A stretch of DNA of 64,000 nucleotides, from positions 223,023 through 287,022 of the forward strand of contig CAIQHF010000012.1 of assembly GCA_903871605.1 (NCBI GenBank), given 5' to 3'. This document shows positions 52,983 to 61,073 of the stretch, piece by piece (the stretch's first letter is position 1; every line of letters begins with the position of its first letter). Under the pieces are notes generated by a model, which saw nothing but the letters and a program-made list of their open reading frames with translations, was not told the origin of the DNA and made no database searches. Source of the stretch: an uncultured Sphingomonadaceae bacterium (GTDB taxonomy: Bacteria > Pseudomonadota > Alphaproteobacteria > Sphingomonadales > Sphingomonadaceae). Position numbers and translations under genes: made by a program.

Positions 52983-53082
52983 GATTAGCCGCGCGGAAAG
53001 ATAGTCCACCCACCGCGGCGTCCGGTTGGCCGAGTGCCATATTGCCGCATATCCGGCTTGCCCTGCCGGCCGCCTCGACGCG

Positions 53083-54300
53083 CTATGACAGAGTTGCCGT
53101 TTGCCGAGCGCGAGCAAATGGCAGGACGTTCGATGCACTGTCTTGCGTTGCATCGGCGACATCCGGAGCGCAGATCCGGTCACGACCATCGCTCTTTGCC
53201 TTATAGAGCGCCTGGTCCGCACGCCGCAGCAACTCCGCGAGCGTCTCGCCTGCGGAACGCTGGGCCACGCCGCCGCTGACCGTTGCGGCAACGACGTCGC
53301 CGCGTGACGCCGATTGGGCGGCGAGGCGAATGCGCTCGGCACGTTGGTGCGCGTGGCGCGCCGTCGCCTCCGGGATCAGCATGGCGAATTCCTCGCCACC
53401 CAGGCGTCCGACCACCGCCTGTGGCGGCGCGTTCGCCCGAAGCAGCTTGCCAAAGGACGCGATGACCGCGTCTCCGGTCTGATGACCGTAGCTGTCGTTG
53501 ATCTGCTTGAAATGATCGAGATCGAATACCGCCACCGCCACAGGCTGTCCGCGCCGGGCTGCGCGGGCGCACAGCTCCTGCGCCTGTCGATCGAACCCCC
53601 GTCGGTTGGCCAGGCCCGACAACGTGTCTGTCTCGGATTCATGTTGGGTCACGCTGATCGCGCGCTGGGCTACGATCAGCAGCAGAACGATTCCCGCCGC
53701 GAGCAGCAGGAATCCGGTACTCGCCTGCGACATCAGCGCGTAGCTCGTCCTGCTATAGTCCTGGAGGTTGGCGCCCGATCCGTAACGAACCGCGAGGAAT
53801 GGCTTGAGCATCAGGCTCGCCGCGATCGCGCCGAAGATCGTCGCCAACGCGACGTGAAACGCATTGCGCTCGCCGACCCGCAGGACGCTTCGGACTGCCT
53901 GGAGCGAGGCCAGCGCTAGGGGGATCTGGTAGGCGAAGTTATAGGCGAGCGTGTCGTTTGGCAGACCCCATATCCAGACCCGGCTGATCAGGCCGCCGAC
54001 GAAGATCGCGCCGATCCGACGCCACGCCGGTCGCTGGCCATGGAAGATGGCGAAGCTCGCCGACATCGAGAGCGTGGCGGTCAGAAAGCCCGCATAGCTC
54101 ATCCATTCCAACAACCGCGGCGCATCGACGAATACGGAAAGGAAATCCCCGACCGGGGAGATGATCCCGATGACATAGGTCGCGCCAAACCAGAGGGCGG
54201 CGCGCTGCGAGCGGTTGGTCAACGCGACGATCACATAGCTGGCAGCAAACATGCTTGCGACGGCGATGTTGACCGCCAATATGATCCCCGCACTGCCCAT
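53083..54300 (-). CDS. Membrane-bound diguanylate cyclase (GGDEF)
   Basis: A 405-residue protein from ATG 54300 (MGSAGIILAVNIAVASMF). About six membrane helices (residues 1-220) precede a GGDEF domain with GRLGGEEFAML intact, and FDLDHFKQINDSYGH. The inhibitory RxxD site is absent in front of GGEEF (APPQ stands there), so product inhibition is likely lacking. It should make cyclic di-GMP in response to a membrane signal. It is the first core-like gene after the island. Confidence 0.92.
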   Translation of the reverse strand: MGSAGIILAVNIAVASMFAASYVIVALTNRSQRAALWFGATYVIGIISPVGDFLSVFVDAPRLLEWMSYAGFLTATLSMSASFAIFHGQRPAWRRIGAIFVGGLISRVWIWGLPNDTLAYNFAYQIPLALASLQAVRSVLRVGERNAFHVALATIFGAIAASLMLKPFLAVRYGSGANLQDYSRTSYALMSQASTGFLLLAAGIVLLLIVAQRAISVTQHESETDTLSGLANRRGFDRQAQELCARAARRGQPVAVAVFDLDHFKQINDSYGHQTGDAVIASFGKLLRANAPPQAVVGRLGGEEFAMLIPEATARHAHQRAERIRLAAQSASRGDVVAATVSGGVAQRSAGETLAELLRRADQALYKAKSDGRDRICAPDVADATQDSASNVLPFARARQTATLS

Positions 54301-54620
54301 CGAACCGCCATCGTATCGTCGTCGCAGCCTTCGCATTTTTCGATTTAAGATTGGGTAAAACGGCTCGCCTGGTGGCGGCGGGCATTTCATCCGACGCACC
54401 ATCGGCCCGGTGGTCTCAGGTCGGTCATTTTACAACCGCGCGTCCTGCAACGGGCGACCCGGCGAACTGGCGGGGCGACGGCCCGGACATGACCGAGCCG
54501 GCACCAGCGGCAATCGACGTCACATTGCTCTAGCCGGCGATCCTGCGTGAACCAGAAGCACGGCATTACGATATGGTCCCCACCGCTTGTACCGCATCGA
54601 CGGCCCGGGAGATGACGTTT
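54301..54620. other. Intergenic stretch without a supported gene
   Basis: About 320 bases between the GGDEF gene start and the sterol-desaturase-like gene end. A 60-codon plus-strand frame exists at 54351-54533, but it has no ribosome-binding site or recognisable motif. It includes the GGDEF promoter region. Nothing else seen. Confidence 0.6.
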
Positions 54621-55481
54621 TCACGACATGGCTTCGATGGTCGAGACGCGGGGCGCGACGATGCTTCCCGGAGGGCTGAACGCGATGCGTATCGCGTGGC
54701 GCACCCCGTAAGCTTGCCCCATCTCGCGCAACAGGAGGCGCCATTCGCGGAATGCGAGGCGAACCGGGTTGCCCTCAGGCTCACGCTCCTTGAGCCCGAA
54801 CTCGACCGGCTCGTCCGTACGTTCCGGACGAAAGGTACCAAACATCCGATCGAAGGCGATCACGACGCCGCCATAGTTGCAATCGAGATAGGCCTCGTTG
54901 CGGCCATGGTGCGCGCGATGGTGCGAGGGCGTGTTGAGCAGCCATTCGAGTGGTCCGAGACGGAGTTTCGCCTCGGTATGCAAGAAGAACTGGTAGCGCA
55001 GGTCGAGCGCCAGCAGCAGCACGACGAGCTTGGGCGCGAAGCCGGCGAGCACCAGCGGCACATAGAATATCCAACCCGCCGAAAGAAGATTGGTCCAGCC
55101 AAGCCGCAGGGAGGAGAGCAGAGTCATCTGCTCCGGCGAATGATGGACCGCGTGGGTCGCCCAGAGCCAACGCACGCGATGGCTCGCCCGGTGAAACCAG
55201 TAATAGGCGAACTCGACTGAGACAAAGCCCGCCGCCCAGGTCCTCCAATCATCGAGGGGGAAATGGAAAGGAGCGATTTTCCAGGCGAAGGCAAAGACGC
55301 CGCCGATCAATATGCCGTTGAGCAAGGCGGCCGGAATGTTGCCTGCCGCGAGACCGAGCGTGGTCAGCGCATTGCGCCGGTCATAGCCGCGCCCGCTCCG
55401 CAGACGCCAGACGACCTCGACAAGCACCAGTCCGAGCACGACGGCCAGCCAGGCGGGCGATCGGGTGAGCAGCGCTTCCAT
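54621..55481 (-). CDS. Sterol desaturase / fatty-acid hydroxylase family protein
   Basis: A 286-residue integral-membrane di-iron enzyme. The histidine boxes are HRASH, HAVHH and HHRAHH (from FHRASHRVRW, ATHAVHHSPEQ, TPSHHRAHHGR). About four membrane helices lie before and between them. Bacterial members hydroxylate lipids or carotenoids; the substrate is unknown. It starts at ATG 55481, immediately after the EF-hand gene stop at 55483, so the two are likely co-transcribed. Confidence 0.9.
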   Translation of the reverse strand: MEALLTRSPAWLAVVLGLVLVEVVWRLRSGRGYDRRNALTTLGLAAGNIPAALLNGILIGGVFAFAWKIAPFHFPLDDWRTWAAGFVSVEFAYYWFHRASHRVRWLWATHAVHHSPEQMTLLSSLRLGWTNLLSAGWIFYVPLVLAGFAPKLVVLLLALDLRYQFFLHTEAKLRLGPLEWLLNTPSHHRAHHGRNEAYLDCNYGGVVIAFDRMFGTFRPERTDEPVEFGLKEREPEGNPVRLAFREWRLLLREMGQAYGVRHAIRIAFSPPGSIVAPRVSTIEAMS

Positions 55482-55482
55482 G

Positions 55483-55911
55483 TCACAGCCCTCCCCGCAT
55501 TGCCCGCGCATTGGCGCGGAACGCCGCAAGCTCGGCCTCGTCGACGATGCCGTCATGGTTGATGTCGGCCATGTCGAACATGATCGTGGGCGCGTTCGCC
55601 AGCTCCTCACGCGTCACCACGCCGTCATGGTTGGCGTCCGCGCCCTTGAGGAAGGCATCCATTTTCGCTCTTGCGGCGGGGAATGCCGCGATACGGGTGA
55701 AATCGGCGGCGCTGATCACGCCGTCGCGGTTGCGATCGAGTTCGACGAACCGGGCGTTGCGCGCGGAAACGAATTCAGCGCGGCTGATGCGTCCGTCATG
55801 GTTGGCATCGGCGCCCACGAACATGTCGGCAAGGCGTCCACCAATTTGCGCCTGGGCCGCACTTGCGCTGATGGCGGCCGCCGTGGCTGCGATGAACAGG
55901 TATTTTTTCAT
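55483..55911 (-). CDS. Secreted four-EF-hand protein
   Basis: A 142-residue protein from ATG 55911 (MKKYLFIAATAAAISASAAQA, signal peptide). Four calcium loops are clear: DANHDGRIS, DRNRDGVIS, DANHDGVVT and DINHDGIVD. It is probably a periplasmic calcium binder. It precedes the desaturase-like gene by 1 bp on the same strand. It is an intact counterpart to the broken EF-hand gene at 47213. Confidence 0.9.
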   Translation of the reverse strand: MKKYLFIAATAAAISASAAQAQIGGRLADMFVGADANHDGRISRAEFVSARNARFVELDRNRDGVISAADFTRIAAFPAARAKMDAFLKGADANHDGVVTREELANAPTIMFDMADINHDGIVDEAELAAFRANARAMRGGL

Positions 55912-56011
55912 GACGCTATCCTTGAAGAATGCCGGCTCGGTCATCCGGGGTCAGGATGGCCGAGCCGGAGCGGCCCCCGCCGGGAGGGGCGAAGCGGGAG
56001 CCGACAGGGGG

Positions 56012-56413
56012 TTATTGCGGACCGGTCGAGCCAGTGATCGTGGCACCGCCGCCATTGGGGCCGGTGACGGTCGACGTGAAGTTGCCGCCACCATTCGGAT
56101 TGGAGGTCGCAGTGGTCGAGCGCCCCCAGCTGGTTCCGTTGTTGGTGGTATGGGTCGCGCCGCCTGAATAGGTGCCGTTAGCCCAGCTGCCGCCGCGCGT
56201 CGTCGTCACACCCACGCCCGAATTGGTCTGGAAACCGCGCGTCACGGTGCTGCTGCCCGGTTCGCGATTGACGCTGCGGGACAAGGTGCCGCCACGCCCG
56301 CCTGAACCCTGAATCGAGAGCGAGCCGCCCCGGCGCTGCGCCTCGGCGGGTACAGCGGCAAGGCTCGCAGCGACGGTCGCGCCGGCAACGAGAGCGATAG
56401 CGAATGTCTTCAT
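56012..56413 (-). CDS. Secreted Gly/Ser/Thr-rich protein of unknown function
   Basis: A 133-residue protein with a signal peptide (MKTFAIALVAGATVAASLAA, cleavage near AEA). The remainder is low-complexity Gly/Thr/Ser/Asn sequence (NSGVGVTTTRGGSWANG, TSNPNGGG). No enzyme motif. It is divergent from the response regulator at 56576, so it may be a target of that two-component system. Likely a periplasmic or surface protein. Confidence 0.78.
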   Translation of the reverse strand: MKTFAIALVAGATVAASLAAVPAEAQRRGGSLSIQGSGGRGGTLSRSVNREPGSSTVTRGFQTNSGVGVTTTRGGSWANGTYSGGATHTTNNGTSWGRSTTATSNPNGGGNFTSTVTGPNGGGATITGSTGPQ

Positions 56414-56575
56414 ACCAAGTCTCCAAAAAAGCCGATCGGGGCGGTTGCCGTCCGATCCCCCAGACCTGAAGGCTCAGTGTAAGCCCAGTGCGAGCGGCCG
56501 GTGAGCGCATGTGAAGAAGTGTAAGCGTGTCGATCGTCGCTTTTCCTTGCGGCTGTACGCACGCATGAAAGAGAT

Positions 56576-57295
56576 ATGGATAGCCAGACCGTCATCGCCG
56601 TCGTCGAGGATGATCCCGAGATCGGGCCGCTGGTCGCCGGGCTGTTGCGCCGCGAGGGGTTCGATGCGGAATTATGCCCGAACGGAGACGCCTTCGACCG
56701 ACTGCGCGCGCGGCGGCGAGTCGACCTTGCCGTGCTCGACGTCATGCTGCCGGGCGAGGATGGTCTTTCGATCTGTCGCCGGCTCCAGGCCCAAGGCGAG
56801 ATACCAGTGCTGATGGTCACCGCGCGCGGCGACGATATCGACCGGATCGTGGGGCTGGAGATCGGCGCGGACGACTATCTGGCCAAGCCGTTCAATCCGC
56901 GCGAGCTGGTAGCACGAGTACGCGCAATCCTGCGCCGTACCCGCGACAGACATCGGGTTGCCATCCCGATCGCTGAGGAACGCTGGCGCTTCGATGGCTT
57001 CATTTTCGATCTGTCCCGAAGGACGCTGGTTGATCCGGGCAATGCGGAGATCGAACTCACGGGGGGCGAGTTCGACCTGCTCACCGCGTTCGTCCGCCAT
57101 CCGGGTCGGGTGCTGTCGCGGGACCAGCTGCTAGACTGGACGCGCGGTCGGGATGCGCAGCCCTTTGATCGCGCGATCGATGTCCAGGTGGGCAAGCTGC
57201 GCCGGAAGCTGGAGACGCATCCGGGCGGGACGACGCTGATCAAGACGGTGCGCGGCGGCGGCTATTGCCTGGCGGCCACGGTCGAGCGCGGCTGA
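56576..57295 (+). CDS. OmpR-family response regulator
   Basis: A 239-residue regulator. The receiver domain has acidic residues EDDPE and phospho-acceptor Asp in AVLDVMLPGEDG, Thr in VTARGDD and Lys in LAKPFNP. The C-terminal winged helix (LTGGEFDLLTAFVRHPGRVL, TVRGGGYCL) binds DNA. It precedes its kinase by 5 bp. The neighbouring divergent Gly-rich gene is a candidate target. Confidence 0.95.
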   Translation: MDSQTVIAVVEDDPEIGPLVAGLLRREGFDAELCPNGDAFDRLRARRRVDLAVLDVMLPGEDGLSICRRLQAQGEIPVLMVTARGDDIDRIVGLEIGADDYLAKPFNPRELVARVRAILRRTRDRHRVAIPIAEERWRFDGFIFDLSRRTLVDPGNAEIELTGGEFDLLTAFVRHPGRVLSRDQLLDWTRGRDAQPFDRAIDVQVGKLRRKLETHPGGTTLIKTVRGGGYCLAATVERG

Positions 57296-57300
57296 GCCCG

Positions 57301-58656
57301 GTGCAGCGCGGCACGCTTTCGTTCCGCATCACGGTGCTGCTGGTTGGCAGCTTCGTCCTCCTGCAGTTGGCCGTGTTCGCCATCACCAGCCTCGCCACAC
57401 GCGATCGGGCTACGGGAAGCCTGGGGCTGCCGAGCGTCAGTCAGGTACGTGCCATGACCGACCTGATCGAGGCGCTGCCACCAGAGCGCCGGGCAGCCGC
57501 CCGAATAGCTTTCGACGGCGCACTTTGCCATGTCGTCATCGAGAACGGACCGCTCCCGCCGTCGGTGGAAAGCGTGCAGGGAATGGATATCGGCAGGCTC
57601 TACAGTGCCGGCCTCCCTGGACACCGCCTGACCGTAACGGGAGATGTCGCGCGGGTGCCGGTCCTTGCCAGACTCAATCCGTGGCCCGGTTGGCTGCGCC
57701 ATCCGCTGGCCATCCATGTCGCACTGGCCGGCAGTGCGCCCACCATGATGACGATCGAGAGCCGGCCCTCCGAACCGGTGCGTGTCCTGCTGCGCCAGCG
57801 CGCGGCTTTGTTGGGACTTGGCGGTCTCGCCGCGCTGGTCGCGCTGGCTTTCGCGGTGCGCGCCACCACCCGACCCATCGTACGGCTCGCGCGCGAGATT
57901 CGCGCCTACGGTGGTGCACCCGACTCGCCCGATCTCATCGTTGCGGGCTCCCCCGAACTGCGCGATCTGGCGAAGGCCTATAACGAGATGAAAGGGCGGA
58001 TCGCGGAACTCGTCGCCGAGCGCACCCGCGTCCTCGCCGCCATCGCGCACGACATGCGAACCTACATCACCCGGATTCGCCTACGTACCGAGTTCATCAG
58101 CGATCCCGGTCAGCATGAACGGGCCGTCGCTGATCTCGACGAAATGGCAGCGCTCTTGGACGATACCCTGCTCCTTGCGCGCGCCGATGCGCGCACGATC
58201 GGCACACGACAATCGCTGGACCTCGCCTTTGAACTGCGCCGCATGGCCGAAATACGCCAGGAGATGGGACAAAAGGTCGATGTACTGACTAACGTCGACC
58301 ATGCGCCTGTGATGGCGACGCCGTTGGCGGTCCGGCGCATTCTATCGAATATCATCGATAATGCGATCCGCCATGCCGGCGCAGCCGCAATGTCATTGTG
58401 CCGCGAGGACGAATATTGGCGGGTCGATGTGCGCGACGATGGGCCGGGCGTAGCGCCCGAAAAACTCGGTGAGGTCGGTCAGCCCTTTGGCCGGATCGAT
58501 CCATCGCGCGACAGACGCGTCGGGGGCGCGGGCCTGGGTCTCGCCATCGTGCGCGCGCTTGTCGCGGCCCAAGGCGGCGAGGTGTCATTCTCCAACCACC
58601 CGGAGGGCGGATTTCTGGTTCGGATCCGGTTGCCGGCGACCGCCCCCGCCGTTTGA
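57301..58656 (+). CDS. Sensor histidine kinase
   Basis: A 451-residue kinase from GTG 57301 (MQRGTLSFRITVLLVGSFVL). It has two membrane helices (about residues 10-30 and 165-185) around a periplasmic sensor, a HAMP linker, and an H-box IAHDMRTYITRIRLR in which the usual Pro after the Thr is Tyr. ATP-binding motifs follow: NIIDNAIRHAG (N box), DDGPGVAPE (G1) and GGAGLGLAIV (G2). It partners the response regulator upstream. The signal is unknown. Confidence 0.93.
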   Translation: MQRGTLSFRITVLLVGSFVLLQLAVFAITSLATRDRATGSLGLPSVSQVRAMTDLIEALPPERRAAARIAFDGALCHVVIENGPLPPSVESVQGMDIGRLYSAGLPGHRLTVTGDVARVPVLARLNPWPGWLRHPLAIHVALAGSAPTMMTIESRPSEPVRVLLRQRAALLGLGGLAALVALAFAVRATTRPIVRLAREIRAYGGAPDSPDLIVAGSPELRDLAKAYNEMKGRIAELVAERTRVLAAIAHDMRTYITRIRLRTEFISDPGQHERAVADLDEMAALLDDTLLLARADARTIGTRQSLDLAFELRRMAEIRQEMGQKVDVLTNVDHAPVMATPLAVRRILSNIIDNAIRHAGAAAMSLCREDEYWRVDVRDDGPGVAPEKLGEVGQPFGRIDPSRDRRVGGAGLGLAIVRALVAAQGGEVSFSNHPEGGFLVRIRLPATAPAV

Positions 58657-58812
58657 TGCACGATTAAGGCGATCGGAGATGCCTCGGCATGCTTTTCGCA
58701 GACCACGGGCGCGGTTGCGGCGCTTGGCCCGGCTCGCGCGCTCAGGGATCGTCCGGCTGGACAAAGCGGCATTTGTCCGACAAGTAAGTACAAAGACTAG
58801 GAGAAGGACGAT

Positions 58813-59961
58813 ATGCGCCAAATCAAACCCGCAGGTCTGGCGACACTGATCGCGACCCTGATAGGCGGCACCGCCCACGCGGCAACCGTATCACGCCACA
58901 ACTTTGGAACACTGCCCGATGGGTCGCCGGTCGAGGCGCTGACACTCGCAAACGCATCCGGAATGAGCGCCACGATCATCACGCTCGGTGCCAGCGTCCA
59001 GTCGGTGATCGTTCCCGACGCGCATGGCAGGCTCGCCGACGTGGCGCTCGGATATCCAGACCTCGCCGGTTACGTTGCCAAGCCGAATTATTTCGGCGGC
59101 ACCGTCGGCCGCGTCGCCAATCGCATCGCCAAGGGCCGGTTCACGCTGGACGGCAAGACGTATCAACTTCCGCTGAGCGATGGCCCCAATTCGTTGCATG
59201 GCGGCAGCAGGGGTTTCGACAAGGTCGTTTGGCGGGTCCTCGGGGTGTCGTCGGGACGGACCGCGAAGATCGCGCTGCGATATGTCAGCCCCGATGGCGA
59301 CGAGGGCTATCCCGGCACGTTGACCGTGACCGCCACCTACGGGCTCGACGAGAAAGGCGACCTGTCGGTCGACTATACCGCGACCACCGACAAGCCGACC
59401 GTCGTCAACATCTCCAACCACACCTATTGGAACCTGGCGGGGGAAGGCTCGGCGCGCGGCGCGCTGGGTGAATTGCTCACCATCCCGGCGGACGAATATT
59501 CGCCCACCGACGCGACCGCGATCCCGACCGGCGAATATCGCAAAGTGGCGGGCACGGTGTTCGACTTTCGCCGTCCTACCGTAATTGCCGACCGCGTGCG
59601 GGATGCCCGCGACACGCAAATCCGATACGGCCGCGGCTACGATCATAATTGGGTGGTGAGCCGCAAGGCAGCCGCCGCGCCGCGGCTGATGGCGCGCGTC
59701 GAGGATCCGGTGTCAGGCCGCGTCATGGACGTGCTCTCGGAACAGCCCGGTATCCAGTTCTACTCGGGCAATTTCCTCGACGGCACGATCGTTGGCAAGG
59801 CCGGAAAACTCTACCGCGAGGGCGACGCGATCGTGCTCGAGCCGCAAATGTTCCCCGACACGCCAAACCAGCCGCGCTTCGGATCGGTCCGGCTCGATCC
59901 CGGCCAGACCTACGCCAACCACATCGTCTTCCGCTTCTCGACCGAAGCGGCAAAGCACTGA
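58813..59961 (+). CDS. galM: Secreted aldose 1-epimerase (galactose mutarotase)
   Basis: A 382-residue enzyme with a signal peptide (MRQIKPAGLATLIATLIGGT, cleavage near AHA). It interconverts sugar anomers. The mutarotase motifs are GRVANRIAKGRFTLDG, LHGGSRGFDKVVW (catalytic His region), NISNHTYWNL (second His) and LEPQMFPDTPNQPRF (Glu base). A periplasmic copy fits processing of arabinose or galactose released by the GH43 enzyme next door. It ends at the convergent hairpin with the GH43 gene. Confidence 0.93.
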   Translation: MRQIKPAGLATLIATLIGGTAHAATVSRHNFGTLPDGSPVEALTLANASGMSATIITLGASVQSVIVPDAHGRLADVALGYPDLAGYVAKPNYFGGTVGRVANRIAKGRFTLDGKTYQLPLSDGPNSLHGGSRGFDKVVWRVLGVSSGRTAKIALRYVSPDGDEGYPGTLTVTATYGLDEKGDLSVDYTATTDKPTVVNISNHTYWNLAGEGSARGALGELLTIPADEYSPTDATAIPTGEYRKVAGTVFDFRRPTVIADRVRDARDTQIRYGRGYDHNWVVSRKAAAAPRLMARVEDPVSGRVMDVLSEQPGIQFYSGNFLDGTIVGKAGKLYREGDAIVLEPQMFPDTPNQPRFGSVRLDPGQTYANHIVFRFSTEAAKH

Positions 59962-59963
59962 AG

Positions 59964-60001
59964 CGAGAAGGGCGCGCCCCGGCGGGAGCGCGCCCTTCTC
60001 G
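59964..60001. terminator. Bidirectional hairpin terminator
   Basis: CGAGAAGGGCGCGC (59964-59977) and GCGCGCCCTTCTCG (59988-60001) form a perfect 14-bp stem with a 10-base loop, between the convergent galM and GH43 genes. It probably terminates both transcripts. A U-tract is weak on either strand. Confidence 0.8.
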
Positions 60002-60015
60002 TCGAGCGTGGCGGG

Positions 60016-61059
60016 TCAGAGCGCCGCGCGAGGCCAGCCGTCGGCTGTCCAGCTGATCGGCGAAATACGTAGCGTCGGCGCACCCTCGTGCGCCTTGTCG
60101 TAGGCGTGATAGACGATGTAATCCTTTCGGCCGTCGCTGAGATAGGCCGAGTGGCCCGGCCCGCGAAAACGCTGCTTTTCCTGCAGGTCAGCGCGCAGGA
60201 TGATCGTTCCCTGCCCGTCCATCATCTTGCTGCCGTCCTCGCCCAGATAGGGTCCGCGCACATCCTTCGAGCGGCCGACGACGGTATAATAGGTGCTGTT
60301 TACGCCCTTGCAGCAATAGTCATAGCTTGCGAGCAGGTAATAATAGCCGCCATGCGCGAACAGATAGGGTGCCTCGACCGGCGCGGGCCCGCCGGCGGGC
60401 GCGAGGCGGCGCGCGATCGAGAACGGCTTCTCGTTCGGATCGAGCAACTTGCCTGTTTTGGGGTTGAGCGCAAACAGCTTGATCCCCGACCAGAAGCTGC
60501 CCAGCGACAGCCAATGCTTGCCCTGATTGTCGATGAAATGGTTGGGATCGATCGCGTTATAATCGCTGTCCTTGGTCGACATCACGACCAGGCCCTTGTC
60601 CGTCCAATGGTAGTCCGGCGACTTGGGATCGAGCGTCGGGCTGGTGAACAGCCCGATTGCCGAGCGATTGCTGCCGAAGGTGGAGACGGCATAATAGAGA
60701 TAATAGAGCCCGTTCACGAGATGGACGTCGGGCGCCCACATCTCCTCCGTGCCCGGGATCGCCTGGCGTGCCCATGCGGGGATGTCAGGGAAAAGGCCGC
60801 CTTGTGCCGTCCAGTGGATGAGGTCGGTCGAGGTGCGCGACAGGATGTGCGCGCCGTCCTTGGCCGTGCCGGTACCGTAAACGTAGAAGGTATTTCCCTG
60901 TTTGATCATCACCGGATCGTGCGTCGGGACGAGGTCCCCCGTCATCGCCATGTTGATCGATGACGGGGGGAGCGGCGCCTGAGATGCGGCAACCGCCATC
61001 CCGGACACGCCAAGCGCGGCGGCGCCGACGACGAGCGATAACTTCGATAGACGTGCCAC
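60016..61059 (-). CDS. GH43 arabinan endo-1,5-alpha-L-arabinosidase
   Basis: A 347-residue secreted glycoside hydrolase (signal MARLSKLSLVVGAAALGVSG to AVAA). It has a five-bladed propeller with the three GH43 acidic residues: Asp in VPTHDPVMI, Asp in YNAIDPNHFID and Glu in PAPVEAPYLF. It cuts alpha-1,5-arabinan. It follows the TonB receptor by 14 bp on the same strand, so receptor and hydrolase are one operon. Confidence 0.93.
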   Translation of the reverse strand: MARLSKLSLVVGAAALGVSGMAVAASQAPLPPSSINMAMTGDLVPTHDPVMIKQGNTFYVYGTGTAKDGAHILSRTSTDLIHWTAQGGLFPDIPAWARQAIPGTEEMWAPDVHLVNGLYYLYYAVSTFGSNRSAIGLFTSPTLDPKSPDYHWTDKGLVVMSTKDSDYNAIDPNHFIDNQGKHWLSLGSFWSGIKLFALNPKTGKLLDPNEKPFSIARRLAPAGGPAPVEAPYLFAHGGYYYLLASYDYCCKGVNSTYYTVVGRSKDVRGPYLGEDGSKMMDGQGTIILRADLQEKQRFRGPGHSAYLSDGRKDYIVYHAYDKAHEGAPTLRISPISWTADGWPRAAL

Positions 61060-61073
61060 GCTATCTCTCCCGA

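Larger units (their letters stand above)
52544..53082. other. Integration scar between integrase 2 and GGDEF gene
   Basis: About 540 bases with no intact gene. It holds the integrase promoter, the orphan 3' part of a tRNA-Glu (52671-52714) and a probable remnant of another integrase (about 52857-52982). The rest shows nothing recognisable. Confidence 0.75.

Noticed and set aside
52615..53040. Minus-strand open frame over the tRNA-Glu remnant containing GDPYGNRTRVFAV
   Set aside because: That peptide is the reverse-strand translation of a tRNA-Glu T-arm and acceptor; it is a well-known spurious ORF type.
55381..55410. Possible distal att copy of tRNA-Gly (CGCCCGCTCC)
   Set aside because: Only 10 bases match and the T-arm sequence before it is unrelated; such matches are expected by chance in GC-rich DNA.
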